Positions 27,244 to 37,340 are shown, counted from the stretch's first letter. The stretch is 64,000 bases of DNA from Muscardinus avellanarius (GCA_963383645.1 OY726573.1:14051989-14115988); one strand, 5' to 3'. Made by a program: numbers and translations. Notes: generated by a model from the sequence alone, not told the origin.

Positions 27244-27422
27244 GAAGGAAGGAAGGAAGGAAGGAAGGAAGGAAGGAAGGAAGGAGAGGAGGAGGGGGAG
27301 GAGGAGAAGGAGGAGAAGAAGAAGGAGAGGAGGAGGAGGAGGAGAAGAAGGAGGAGAAGAAGAGGAGGAGGAGGAGGAGGAGGAGGAGGAGGAGGAGGAG
27401 GAGGAGGAGGAGGAGGAAGATA
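27244..27422. repeat. (GGAA)n then (GGA)n polypurine tract
   Basis: About 45 bp of GGAA and then 130 bp of GGA/GAA, purine-only on the plus strand. It produces long E/G/R-rich or L/P/S-rich frames by composition. Confidence 0.97.
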
Positions 27423-27432
27423 CTGAAGGGAA

Positions 27433-27634
27433 GCCAGGCGTGGTAGCACATGCTTATAATCCCAGCATTTGGGGAGTCTGAGACAGAAAGATCATGGTTC
27501 ACAGACAGCCTCAGTTACTTAGTGAGGCCCTCTTCAACTCAGTGCAACCCTTTTTCATAATAAAGAATAAAAAAAATAAGGCTGGGAGTGTAGCTCGAGG
27601 TAGAATGCCCCTGGGTTCCATCCCCAGTACTGCA
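27433..27634 (+). mobile_element. B1-ID SINE, D type
   Basis: AAGCCAGGCGTGGTAGCACA, TTCACAGACAGCCTCAGTTA, ending CCATCCCCAGTACTGC. Confidence 0.92.
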
Positions 27635-27675
27635 ATATAATATATATAAAAGATAAATATAAAAGATAAATAAAA

Positions 27676-27719
<44 letters not shown>

Positions 27720-27720
27720 T
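27635..27720. repeat. (TA)n-rich microsatellite
   Basis: ATAAAAGATAAA units, then about 20 TA units, at the SINE tail. The ACTGAAGGG motif on both sides (27422, 27719) is a probable SINE target-site duplication. Confidence 0.93.
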
Positions 27721-27815
27721 GAAGGGGAAAAAACCTTGATGAGTAACCATCAAATATCCAGTTTCACCCCAAAGCTTCCCTCCAGGAGCAAGGGCCCAGT
27801 TAAAAATCTGAAATA

Positions 27816-28004
27816 GCCGGGCGTGGTGGCGCACGCTTGTAATCCCCGCGCTTGGGAGGCGGAGACTGGAGGGTCGCGCAGGTTTGAAGCCAGCCGCGCT
27901 GGCTTAAGAGACCCTGTTTCCAAATAAAAATATAAAATAGGTCTGGGAGTGTAGCCCGGAGGCAGAAGGGTTCCATTCCCAGTATCACAAAAAAAAAAAA
28001 AAAA
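27816..28004 (+). mobile_element. B1-ID SINE, T-type body
   Basis: TAGCCGGGCGTGGTGGCGCA, CGCTGGCTTAAGAGACCCTG, GTCTGGGAGTGTAGCCCGGA, ending GGGTTCCATTCCCAGTATCA with an A tail. AATCTG(A/C)AATAG flanks the copy on both sides as a near-perfect target-site duplication. Confidence 0.94.
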
Positions 28005-28648
28005 ATCTGCAATAGTGTTTATGATCCTAGTTCTGGCCTGGCGATTCTGCACCTCCAGTAGTGTGGGGTTGTATTTGGCGGCTGGGGTTCTAACATTTCT
28101 TCTGGCATCTTCTCCCTGGCCAAAAGAGTTTCCACCAGCCATTTGCTTTTCTGCAGGGTGCTGCAGCCTCATGCGGAACAGGTTCCTACAGTCCCCTTAG
28201 AAAGAGTTTGAAATGCTAACTCACAGCTGTTGACAGGTAGGAATACCCATCCACCTGGAATGTCACACCTATCCAGGGTATCTGAGCATCCTTGGCCATA
28301 ATCCCTTTCCAGAGCAGAAATGGGAACCTCAGTTGCTTCAAGCTCAGAGAGAGAGAAAACTTAACTTCCTTGAGATTTCCTTAACAATTTTATCTCAAAG
28401 AAAGAAACGAATAGCCTCTCAAACCCTCCCAAACACTTCCAGACGGCCGTCTGTCTTGGTAGCATTAGGCATCGACACCCAGGTACATGTTCTGTGCGCG
28501 TGCGTGTACGTGAGAACGAGCATGGGTGGCTATTGTATTTACGTAACTGCAATTTTTTCTCTTTGAAAATTCTTGAGGAAGAGATCTAGCTCTGTCTTTT
28601 CATAGAAAGCTTATTGAAGTTCTTTCCAAGTATAAAAGTAATTAATTA
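28005..28648. other. Single-copy DNA, no gene seen
   Basis: 640 bp with no recognised repeat and no domain in its short frames. Confidence 0.4.
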
Positions 28649-28802
28649 AGCCGGGCGTGGTGGCGCACACTTGTAATCCCAGCATTTGGGAGGCTGAGAC
28701 AGGAGGATCACGGTTCGTGGCCGGCCTCAGTTACTTAGTGAGACCCTTTGCAACTCAGTGAGACCCTGTTTCAAAAATAAAAGACCCTATTTCAAAAATA
28801 AA
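28649..28802 (+). mobile_element. D-type SINE, left part (split)
   Basis: AAGCCGGGCGTGGTGGCGCA, GGTTCGTGGCCGGCCTCAGT, GACCCTGTTTCAAAAATAAA, then a repeat of GACCCTATTTCAAAAATAAA. Its ID half resumes at about 29067. Confidence 0.85.
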
Positions 28803-29003
28803 AGCTGGGTGCGGTGGTGCACACTTGTAATCCCAGCTTTGCGAGGCTGAAACAGGAGGATCGCTGTTCGCGGACAGCCTCCACTACTTTTAGTGAGGCC
28901 CTTTGCAACTCAGTGAGACCCTGGTTCAAAATAAAGAATAAAAAAATAGAGTTGGGGGTATAGCTTGGAGGTAGAATGCCCCTGGGTTCCATCCCCAGTA
29001 CCA
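28803..29003 (+). mobile_element. B1-ID SINE, D type, nested
   Basis: AGCTGGGTGCGGTGGTGCAC, GTTCGCGGACAGCCTCCACT, ending CCATCCCCAGTACC. The tail is a TGA then TAA repeat (29005-29055). Confidence 0.92.
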
Positions 29004-29056
29004 AAATGATGATGATGATGATGATGATGATAATAATAATAATAATAATAATAATA
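29004..29056. repeat. (TGA)n/(TAA)n microsatellite
   Basis: Eight TGA units and about nine TAA units. Confidence 0.95.
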
Positions 29057-29066
29057 TTTTTAAAAG

Positions 29067-29125
29067 AATAAAAAATGGGGCTAGGTATGTAACTCGGAGA
29101 TAGAATCCCTTGGGTTTCATCCCCG
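29067..29125 (+). mobile_element. ID half of the split SINE
   Basis: GAATAAAAAATGGGGCTAGG to GGGTTTCATCCCCG. Confidence 0.78.
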
Positions 29126-29454
29126 AATAAGAGCTATTGAAATTTGGGGTGTATCTTTCCTGTCTTTTTTCTACACATACATATCCTGTCACAGGACAGT
29201 GAGTTTCCCTCAGATCTTGTCACCCCAAGGGAAGATTTTAGTGGGGGAGACACAGCTAGGGTGCGCCTCGGGGTTTCACTGGGTGCGTTCACCAGGACGG
29301 TCACAGAGCTGGTTGGTCCAGGAGTGGAGCAGGAGGGAGAGTGCCGCGTGTGTGCCCCTGAGCTGTCTAGGAATCCCACTCCTCCTCGGCCAGAGTCATT
29401 CGGGGCAGTCTGGGTTTGGCACCACAGCTTAGTATGACTGCACGAAGTTCTCCA
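29126..29454. other. Single-copy DNA, no gene seen
   Basis: No repeat or domain recognised. Confidence 0.4.
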
Positions 29455-29636
29455 TTTTTTTTTTTTTTTTTTTTTTGGCAGTACTAGGGATGGAACTTGA
29501 GGGCATTCTACCTCTGAGCTAAATCCCCAGCCAGATATTTTCTTTATTTTGAAACAGTCTCACTGAGTTGCAAAGGGCCTAAGGAGCTGAGGCTGTCCCA
29601 AGCTGTGATCCTGCTGTCTCAGCGTCCCGAATGTCA
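29455..29636 (-). mobile_element. B1-ID SINE, D type, truncated
   Basis: Poly-T, GCAGTACTAGGGATGGAACT, GAGTTGCAAAGGGCCTAAGG. It stops at the CCGAATG of the B1 half. Confidence 0.88.
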
Positions 29637-29784
29637 GAATTCTTTAGCCATTTTGAGACCCAGTCTTACATACGGTGGGACTTGCTTCTCTTTTTTTTTC
29701 AAGAGCATAAAAATTTTCTCTTATCTTTTATGTATTTTTCAACAAACCGACTATATAACTTTCTCGTATGTGTGTGGGGGGGGA

Positions 29785-29983
29785 GGTGTGTATTACTGAG
29801 GATAGAACCCAGTGGTGTTCTGTTTCTTAGCTACACCCCCCCAGACCTTTTTTTTTTTTTTTTTTTTTTTTTACTTTGAAACAGGGTCTCACTAAGTTGC
29901 GTAGGCTGGCTTCAAACGAGCGATCCTCCTGTCTCAGCCTCCCAAGTACAGGGATTACAGTTGTGCAGCACCATGTCTGGCTA
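29785..29983 (-). mobile_element. B1-ID SINE, old type
   Basis: GTGTATTACTGAGGATAGAA, an internal poly-T (29849-29871), and the end GCAGCACCATGTCTGGCTA. Confidence 0.88.
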
Positions 29984-30159
29984 TATAACTTTTTGAAAAT
30001 ATGTGTATATCTATTTACATGACCTCCTACTTGAAGCAAGAGTACATTTTTCTAGCATTTATTATAAGATATATATTTAATTTGAAAACTGAGAACCATG
30101 TACATTGGGCTTCATACAATCACTGTAGTGGAGAAATACCTCACCTTAGGAAGGACGGT

Positions 30160-30360
30160 GAGCCTTCTACACCTATGGGTCCTACGAGTTCCACACCAGC
30201 AGATTCAACCATTCATGATAAAAAAAATATATTCAGAATCCAAATTGCCTCTTTACTGAACACGTACACACTATTTTCCTTGCCATTATTTTCTAAATAA
30301 TATAGCATATGGTTTATGTAGCATTTCGAATATACTGGATATTGTAAAAATAATCTACAA
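30160..30360 (+). mobile_element. Probable old Tigger-like DNA transposon fragment
   Basis: The order of blocks (CCTATGGGTCC, GCAGATTCAACCATTCATGA, AATATATTCAGAATCCAAAT, CCATTATTTTCTAAATAATA) resembles the non-autonomous mariner/Tigger elements common in mammals. No terminal inverted repeat is visible. Its last 80 bp form the start of the inverted-repeat arm at 30279. Confidence 0.5.
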
Positions 30361-30445
30361 GGTGGGCACAGAGGCATAGGTAACCCCAGTACACAGGAGG
30401 CTAAGACATGAGGATCCCAGGGTGGAAACCCACCACCTTAGCAAA
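30279..30445 (+). repeat. Long inverted repeat, arm 1
   Basis: These 167 bp are about 98% identical to the reverse complement of 30957-31121: one substitution and a 2 bp indel in the AATAATCTACAAGGTGGGCA region are the only clear changes. The arm spans the end of the Tigger-like piece and the start of an old SINE. A weaker block (AGTAACCTGGT, 30460-30470) extends the match inward. Confidence 0.93.
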
Positions 30446-30496
30446 TTAGGGAGACGCTCAGTAACCTGGTAAGACCTTGTTTCAAAACAAAAACTA
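30361..30496 (+). mobile_element. B1 half of an old SINE
   Basis: AGGTGGGCACAGAGGCATAG to CCTTGTTTCAAAACAAAAAC. Most of it is inside inverted-repeat arm 1. Confidence 0.75.
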
Positions 30497-30498
30497 GA

Positions 30499-30700
30499 GC
30501 CAGGCGTGGTGGCGCACGCTTGTAATTCTAGTACTTGGGAGGCTGAGACAGGAGGATCGCAGGTTCACGGCCAGCCTCAGCTACTTAGTGAGGCCCTCTG
30601 CAACTTAGTGAGACCCTGTTTCAAAATAAAGAATAAAAAATAGGGCTGGGGGTGTAGCCCAGAGGTAGAATGTCTCTGGGTTTGATCCCAAGTTCTGCCA
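30499..30700 (+). mobile_element. B1-ID SINE, D type
   Basis: GAGCCAGGCGTGGTGGCGCA, CAAAATAAAGAATAAAAAAT, ending TTTGATCCCAAGTTCTGCC. It lies in the spacer of the inverted repeat. Confidence 0.92.
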
Positions 30701-30737
30701 AAAAAAAAATTTTTTAATAAAAAATAAAAATAAAATG

Positions 30738-30784
30738 CAGGTGCGGCGGGCGCACACTTGTAATCCCAGCCACCACGCCTGGCG
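30738..30784. mobile_element. Fused 5' ends of two SINEs (head to head)
   Basis: A plus-strand start (GGCGGGCGCACACTTGTAAT) runs directly into a minus-strand SINE end (GCCACCACGCCTGGCG). No complete copy is present. Confidence 0.6.
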
Positions 30785-30956
30785 ATAGCTGAAAGCTTTA
30801 GAAAACCTAATGGAGCTGGGGCGCGGTGGCTGTCCTAGAGCAGAGGAGGAGGGAGCAGTGGTCTCTGCCCTCAGGAGCTGGTCTTGCTGTGGGGGTGGGG
30901 AGTCTCCAGTAACCAGTAACTCTCAGTAACCAGGTTACTAAGATGGTTAGTAATAC

Positions 30957-31121
30957 TTTGCTAAGGTGGTGGGTTTCCACCCTGGGATCCTCATGTCTTA
31001 GCCTCCTGTGTACTGGGGTTACCTATGCCTCTGTGCCCAGCTTGTAGATTATTTACAATATCCAGTATATTCGAAATGCTACATAAACCATATGCTATAT
31101 TATTTAGAAAATAATGGCAAG
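30957..31121 (-). repeat. Long inverted repeat, arm 2
   Basis: Inverted copy of 30279-30445; it includes the same SINE half reading minus strand (GTACTGGGGTTACCTATGCC). The spacer between arms is 511 bp and holds a D-type SINE. Confidence 0.93.
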
Positions 31122-32160
31122 TAAACAGACATACCGAAATGTAATCACTGCCAATGTGATGCAGTCTAGACAGTCAGAAGGCCCTCTGGACCTCTGGTTC
31201 TCTGATAAATGACCCAGTTCTGAATTGCTGACTTTATTAGCGTTATTAAGATCGTCAAGGAGAGCGGCTGGGATAACATAAGACCATTAAGTGGTTATGG
31301 CAAATGAAATATACGCAATGCCCTTCGAAGGCATTGCAAGACAGTCTTCAGTTACTTAGACCTGGACCCAGTGGAATGTCATACAGGGCCCTGCCTGGTT
31401 TCTAGAAGAAAGCTGCTATTTTTGCTGCTTTTTTTTTTTTTTTGTGAGTGATGTTGGCTGAGTTAACCAGGGGCAGCTCATTGGTGTGACAATTTGTAAA
31501 CTCTGTCCGTATTGTTCATGGGCCGTTTGGGGTGCGAGAAAAATGGGTGGGATCCCTGCTACTTAGTCCTCTGCCTCTGACTCCAGCTCACCCCTCTTTC
31601 CACTTTGCCCCGTTCCCATTATGAAGCAGAAAAGGCTGCTTAAGGCCTGGTTTATTTACCTAATAAACTGGCTCTTGTATTGCCTGGGAAATGCTAAAAT
31701 TTTTTAGCCAAGAAATCCTAGTAACGAGCAAACAGAGGTCCAGCAGTCAGGTCTGAAGGAACAACAGAATGAAGGTCAGCTTACTACCGCCATTCTCCTC
31801 CCCGGTGGCCATGACAGCGCCGGGGTTTATTTGAAGATCCCAGACTTCGAATCATTGCTGTCATTGTTAGCCGCCCAAGTATTTTGGGCTGTGCCAACAG
31901 TTTCAGATATTAATGTATTCTAGGCATCAGTGAATGAAGGATTCCTCGGCACTTTTTTTTTTTCCTTTTAAATTTTTCCCCCCTTTCCCTTTTCCATACA
32001 CTTTGTTTGGTGTCTTTGTCTGCCAGACGTTGCTGGGCATTGCTAATGAGAAAGCAAAGAATTGTGGAAGGAAACGGGCAAAGAGGGGGTGGGGAGGGAG
32101 AAAGAGACCCGGGCGAGGAAACGCAGGGCGTGTTTAGAACTCTTAACAGTAAGGTGACAT
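31122..32160. other. Repeat-free block, possible conserved non-coding DNA
   Basis: Over 1 kb without a recognised SINE or L1. AT-rich parts (31200-31330, 31640-31720) alternate with balanced sequence; a poly-T run lies at 31431-31443. It begins the longest repeat-poor stretch of the window. Confidence 0.4.
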
Positions 32161-32760
32161 TTTTACAAGCTAGTCAGGTGCCCAGGGCCCATTGGGGAAA
32201 GCCGCCTGGGTGATGGAAATTCGGAGCGGAAAGCACGTTTGGGGAGGGGAGGGTGGATGTCTTCGGTCATTGATTAGCTGCGACAAAAACGCACTTTTAT
32301 TTCTGAGCATCATTTTCTCCGCGGGACGCCGGGCTCCGGCTCTGCTTTCCAATTCATCCCGGCTTCATTATCGCAGCCACCTCGCAACCCACCCCGGGCA
32401 GCTGCTAAAAGGGGAAAAATTAAAGCAATTCATACTCCGGGTGACTTACTGCTGCACGATAATTGGTTTCTGTTTGCAAAGAACATTATCACTGCAAAAG
32501 CCCAGAAAACAGAAAGGTCCGTCTGAGAGAGAGCAAGAGGGGGTTCTGGGGCGGAGGGGTCGAAGACACCATCAGGGGAGGGCCAGGAGCGGTGTGAAAA
32601 ATCGCCTCTCCCCCCCCAAAGGCAATTAGCTGATAATTAATTTTTAATATCACCGGGTACCAGGGCTTGTCCGTTATGTGATATACGTCGGGGGCCGGTT
32701 TCCTCGCAAGGCCTTTGATTCTTCCTAGAAATGTTAATGAGACTAAAACCGTTCGAGAGT
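32161..32760. promoter_or_regulatory. Candidate developmental enhancer (inferred)
   Basis: Repeat-free and full of homeodomain-type TAAT/ATTA cores: TCATTGATTAGCTGCGAC near 32268, GATAATTGG near 32458, GCAATTAGCTGATAATTAAT near 32620, and GTTAATGAGAC near 32730, set in moderately CpG-rich sequence. This composition is typical of deeply conserved vertebrate non-coding elements, but neither conservation nor activity can be shown from one sequence. The open frames on both strands have no domain. Confidence 0.35.
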
Positions 32761-33620
32761 TCTTTAGACAGCGCAGTGCTTTGGGGGAGGCCAGGATGAA
32801 ATGCAGACCCTCCGAGGCCTTCTTCCACACACACAACAAGTCCCTTTGTTTCCTGTTTTATAAACCAGAGGCATGTCTAAAATTGCAGGGAAAGTGAGAG
32901 GGGGCCCGAGGAGCTGCGGGCCGGGGGCGGGGAGGAGCGGGCGCCTGTATATTTAAAACGAGGGGAAAGATTGTTCGCCAGTTCCCGGTGCCGGGATTTG
33001 ATAGGCAGTCCGGGGTGTTTTTGAAGTTCCGAAGGCAGGTTCTCTGAAGATGTAAGCAGGATCTGTCTTTCACTTAGACTTAATTAAGAAACTTGCTGGC
33101 TTTGTCTGTAGGGGGCCCATTACGTGGAAGCCGCAGGCCCCTCTGAATAGGGGCTCAGCCTGGAAAGTGTATACAAGCCCGGCTGCCTTTGTGTCTTGTT
33201 GCCAAACTGGAGGCAGGGGCGAGCGCGAGCAGGGCGCTGCCAGAGGCCGGCTCTAGCCGTTCACACCCGTGCACCCCTGCGTCCCCAACAGCGAGCACGA
33301 GGACATCCCGGGGGACCCGGGACTGATGAGCCTTTCGGGAACCAAGCGGGGTGGGGCAGGAAGAGTCTCTCTTGCACCCCGGAATTCTGCCCTCAGGTTG
33401 AAACAGTGGGCCTGGTACCAGGCTTACTTTGGAAGTCAGCAGGGCCCCCCAGCCAGCCAGCACTTTGCACGCACCCTCACCCCCAAGCCACCCCATCCAG
33501 CCCGCGGCCAGCCAGCGCACACTGGTCACCGTTCTCCTCACCCTGAGAATAATTTCCCCCTGGTGGGCTACTGTGGCCTGCCCTATTTAAAACAAAGTTG
33601 ATGAATGCCGGACAATAAAG
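32761..33620. other. Repeat-free block, GC-rich, no gene seen
   Basis: Continues the repeat-poor region; CpG density is locally raised (32900-32950, 33215-33350) without a clear island. A TATA-like TGTATATTTAAAACG lies near 32946, but no promoter context supports it. Confidence 0.35.
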
Positions 33621-33715
33621 AACAGTTGGAAGGCTGTGAGCGGTGGTTAATCAGCTAATTCGCATTTCAAAAGGCCCTAATAAGAGGTGATAAATTCAAA
33701 TAAAGGCCGGGTATG
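33621..33715. promoter_or_regulatory. Candidate conserved AT-rich element (inferred)
   Basis: GTGGTTAATCAGCTAATTCG followed by CCCTAATAAGAGGTGATAAA. Dense TAAT, GATA and AT-rich factor sites in a GC-rich setting suggest an enhancer core. Confidence 0.3.
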
Positions 33716-35175
33716 AGTACTCTTCTGGCTGGGGAAAGCTCTCCCTGCCCATCCTCGCCTGGAGCTTTGAAGCCCTGGGACCTCCCAGGGAATCACCTCT
33801 GTCCCCACCCCCAGCCCAGCGGGGCCCTGAAACCTCCCTCTGGGCTGTGACCAGCTGCAGGACGGCCTCTGGCTGCGGTCACCTCCCTAGATCCTGAGTC
33901 TTCTTGCCCCCCCCTACCCTCCGTCTTAACGGGGTCCAGCCTCTTCCCTCCAAGACAAATGACATGCCCCTCGCTGCCTGTCTCGGCCTCTTGTTCTGAC
34001 CCGTGATACCTGCCAGCCTGTGGCCAACCCTGCCCCGTTGTCATCTGCTTGACCGTGAGAGGACCCTGGGCCTTACTTGGCATTAGTGCCCTGCGCTGGG
34101 GGTCACGGCTGGAGCTTAACTCTGCAACCATCCTGGTGGTCGGGAAGCGGCTCCCCCTCTGCGGCCTCCGGTCCTCTCACCCGGCCGGCCGTTGAGACAC
34201 GCGGGGCAGGGTGGGCTGCATCATGGCCCCCTTGGTCCGGTCCTCATAATTCAGTCTTTCTGCACTTACAGGCTGATGGCCTTGTCCTAGGCCCCGTGGC
34301 CCTCATCCGGTGACTGGAAAACCAGCCAGCCAACTGGTAACCCTAAAAACACAGGCACAATGGCCACGATCGAGAGACCTCTTGCTTCAGCCCGAAGTTC
34401 AGTTCAAGTACGGAAAATGAGCTTGTCGGAACTCCTATCGCCTCCTCCCCCGCAACTTGTGGCTAAATGGAGAATATCGTTGCCCCATATTAGAACAAAC
34501 AGAAGAGCAAAGAGTTTCCCAGAGCGTCCTTGACCCAGGGACAGGAGGCAGCGTGGCCGTGTTCCACGCCTCTGGTTGCGTTTGTTTTGATTTCCTGACT
34601 GGTCTGGCTGGTCCTCCTTTTCCAAGTAGTGGTACACCTTAGTCCCATCATGCTCCGGAAGTCCACGAGGGACTCAGCCACCATCTTAATTTAATTACAT
34701 ACCCCGAAAAGAGTGACATTTCATATTCTGGCTGTGAGTGATGTGGAATTTCCCTGGATTTCAGCCTTGACAGTCTGATGACAGGTGGGGATATCCTGAC
34801 AAGCCCCATTGACCCTGGACAGGATAACTGGGAGCTGGCCGACCTCAAGGTTTGTTGCCCACGATTAAGGCTGCTCTCTCTGCATGACACACCCTTTGGT
34901 TATTAGGAGCATCTTTATTTAAATACTCTTTAGATCCCGAACTATTCTGGAAGAAGTCCTCTGGTCAGAGGGAGTGTAGACCAGATGACCTCCAAGCCCC
35001 CTCTGTGCAGAATACTCAAAACGCTATGTCCCTTCCCCGAGGCACAGGCCCAGTGAGCTCTGCCTCAGGACAGAGGACCCACATGGTGTCGGCTCAGTCA
35101 GAAAAAGCTCTCAGCCAGAAGCAGCACCATCTCTGACCACTTAAGCGCGAAAGATATTTATCAAAAGGATATTGA
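33716..35175. other. Single-copy DNA, no gene seen
   Basis: 1.4 kb without a recognised repeat. Open frames (for example 33793-34131 minus) lack domains. No splice-flanked exon could be supported. Confidence 0.4.
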
Positions 35176-35369
35176 AAGCCGACCATGGCGGCACACACCT
35201 GTAATCCCAGGACTTGGAAGGCTGAGACTGGAGGATCACAGATTTGAGGCCAGCCTCAGAAAGTAGTGAGATATATATTTTATATATATTATATATATAT
35301 TATATATATATATTAGGGTTAGGGTGTAGCTTAGAGGTAAGATGCCCCTGGGTTCAGTTCCCAGTACCA
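35176..35369 (+). mobile_element. B1-ID SINE, old type, with internal TA repeat
   Basis: AAGCCGACCATGGCGGCACA, GAGGCCAGCCTCAGAAAGTA, a TATATT tract (35270-35312), then GTGTAGCTTAGAGGTAAGAT and TTCAGTTCCCAGTACCAC. Confidence 0.87.
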
Positions 35370-35375
35370 CATGCA

Positions 35376-35475
35376 CACACAGAAAGAAAGGAACGAAGGA
35401 AAGAAGGAAGGAAGGAAGGAAAGAAGGAAGGAAGGAAGGAAGGAAGGAAGGAAAGAAGGAAGAAAAGAAGGGGAA
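35376..35475. repeat. (GGAA)n microsatellite
   Basis: About 100 bp of GAAG/GGAA in the SINE tail. It is interrupted by the LTR-like element and resumes at 35767-35780. Confidence 0.95.
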
Positions 35476-35766
35476 AGCGTAGGCGGGCGCAGCACAAAAG
35501 CATGGGGGGCTCCAATGTGCCTGGTATTAGCCTTTATTGCTACGGCCCCTCTGGGGATGGAGCCGGTCAGTTCTGGGGGACCCGCGCGGCTCATCCCTCA
35601 TCGGGGCTAGAAGAAGAGGCTCACCCTCTTAAGTATGCGTCTCGGGGGAGGGGTTTACTGGTGGGAACGCACAGTTCTCAAGAGGTACTTCTTGGAGGGC
35701 AGGCTCTTCCCGCCTCTGGGCTACCCGCCCCTCCCCCTGCACTTGCCACAGGACCTCGACTTATCA
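35476..35766 (-). mobile_element. Possible short LTR, relative of 24284-24544
   Basis: On the minus strand it starts TGATAAGTCGAGG, has a GC box (GGAGGGGCGGG), an ATACTTAAGAG TATA-like box and a polyadenylation signal CAATAAAGGC, in the same order as the element at 24284. It splits a GGAA repeat, with GGAA-type sequence on both sides, so the duplication cannot be defined and the far end lacks a clear CA. Confidence 0.45.
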
Positions 35767-36206
35767 GGAAGGAAGGAAGGATATTGAGTAGTTTGAAAAT
35801 CACCAAGAAAGCTGGATGATCAGGCCAGAAAGTGGGGAGAACCAGTGTGACAGAGCCAGCGAGAGCCCTTAACGTGGGAATTCTTCGGGTGGAAGAGCTC
35901 GTCGCCACACCTGCTAAGTGACCCTCCTATTAACTACCCTGACCAGTGCTGGACACAAGTCCACAACGGGGGTCGGGTGGGGCTGCAGCTGATGTCTCTG
36001 GAGAACTGATTCTGCCGCCAGGATTCATCAAAGCAAATTTTCCTCTCTCCCTACAACTAAGCACCACGCCCTCCGGATCCCAGCCCCGGCCTGGCTGAGG
36101 TCTTGCTTCCAGGGAAGCAGGAGATGCCCACATTTGGCCCTCTTGTCCCCTCCTGCTACCTAGACTCAGACAGCAAAGTCCTCCTCGAATGTAAGCAACG
36201 GACTCG
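35767..36206. other. Single-copy DNA, no gene seen
   Basis: No repeat other than the short GGAA remainder. No domain. Confidence 0.4.
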
Positions 36207-36404
36207 AAGCCAGGCACGGTGCACACCGGTGATCTTAGTACCTCGGAGGCCGAGGCAGGAGGATCCCATGATTCTAGGCCACACTCAGCATCTTGGTAGA
36301 ATTCTCAGCAACCTAGCAAGACCCGGTTTCAAAAAATAAAAAAGACAAAAAAGGATGGGGAATGTAGCTAAGAAGTACACACCCTTGAGTTCAATCCTCA
36401 GTAC
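36207..36404 (+). mobile_element. B1-ID SINE, old type
   Basis: GAAGCCAGGCACGGTGCACA to TTCAATCCTCAGTAC. The purine tract starts at its tail. Confidence 0.87.
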
Positions 36405-36860
36405 GAAGAAGAAGAAGAAGAAGAAGAAGAAGAAGAAGAAGAAGAAGAAGAAGAAGAGGAGGAGGAGGAGGAGGAGGAGGAGGAGGAGGAGGAGGAGGAG
36501 GAGGAGGAGGAGGAAAGAAGAAAGGGAAGGGGAAGGGGAAGAAGAGGAAGAAGAAGAAGGAGGAGGAGGAGGAGGAGAAGGGGAAGAGGAAGAGGAAGAG
36601 GAAGAAGAAGAAGAAAGAAGAAAGAAGAAAGAAGAAAGAAGAAAGGGAAGGGGAAGGGGAAGAGGAGGAAGAAGGAGAAGGAGAAGGAGAAGGAGAAGAA
36701 GAAGAAGAAAAGAAGAAGAAGAAGAAGAAGAAGAAGAAGAAGAAGAAGAAGAAGAAGAAGAAGAAGGAGGAAGGGAAGGGGAAGAGGAAGAAGGAAGAGG
36801 AGGAGGAGGAAGAGGAGGAGGAGGAGAAGGAGAAGGAGAAGGAGGAGAAGGAGAAGAAGT
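36404..36860. repeat. (GAA)n/(GGA)n polypurine tract, about 455 bp
   Basis: The plus strand is almost purely A and G from 36404 to 36858: GAA, GGA, GGGAAG and AAGA blocks alternate. Both strands are open in several frames only because the units lack stops. It can form triplex (H-DNA) and is likely length-variable. Confidence 0.98.
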
Positions 36861-37337
36861 AGTGGGTTAGGGCACTGGGTACCAGAATAGTAATGTGTAT
36901 TCTCTGCAAACTTCCAGCTCCCCTGGTGCTTATTTTCCACCAAAGACAGACATCTCCTTCCTGGGCGCTTCTCGCTGAACCATGCAGCTTTATCCAGGGC
37001 CATCTGCAGAATCTACAGGGCCCCATTCAAAGTGAAAACAGAGTCTCTGATTCAGAGATGATTAGAACTAGCAAGGATGACAGCAGAGTATTGAACCAAG
37101 CAGCATGGGCCTGGGTAACTATGGAGGTCGACACCCACGCCGCCGGCCCTGGCTGCGTCCCCTTACCGTGTCTATACGCGGGCTTGGGTTTTGAGGCTTT
37201 ACAGTGCCCTACAGGTGGACTGATATGTTAGCACATAATAAGTGTTAGCACATAATTGTCTCTCTGCTACAGTTACAGCAAATGTGTCTAAATAACAGTA
37301 GAACTAGGATGCTAACCCAGCTCTCTTGACCCTTAAG

Positions 37338-37339
<2 letters not shown>
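36861..37339. other. Single-copy DNA, no gene seen
   Basis: A 112-codon plus-strand frame (36893-37231) has no domain. No repeat recognised. Confidence 0.4.

Positions 37340-37340
<1 letters not shown>

Noticed and set aside
27186..27502. Pro-, Leu- and Ser-rich open frames
   Set aside because: Same cause: the GGAA/GGA repeat read in various frames.
35311..35325. Two telomere-like TTAGGG units
   Set aside because: They lie in the ID half of an old SINE, where GGGCTGGGGTGTAG-type sequence is expected; two units are not an interstitial telomere.
36355..37026. Long open frames (up to 211 codons) over the purine tract
   Set aside because: They consist of poly-Glu, Lys, Arg, Gly or poly-Ser, Leu and exist only because GAA/GGA units contain no stop.
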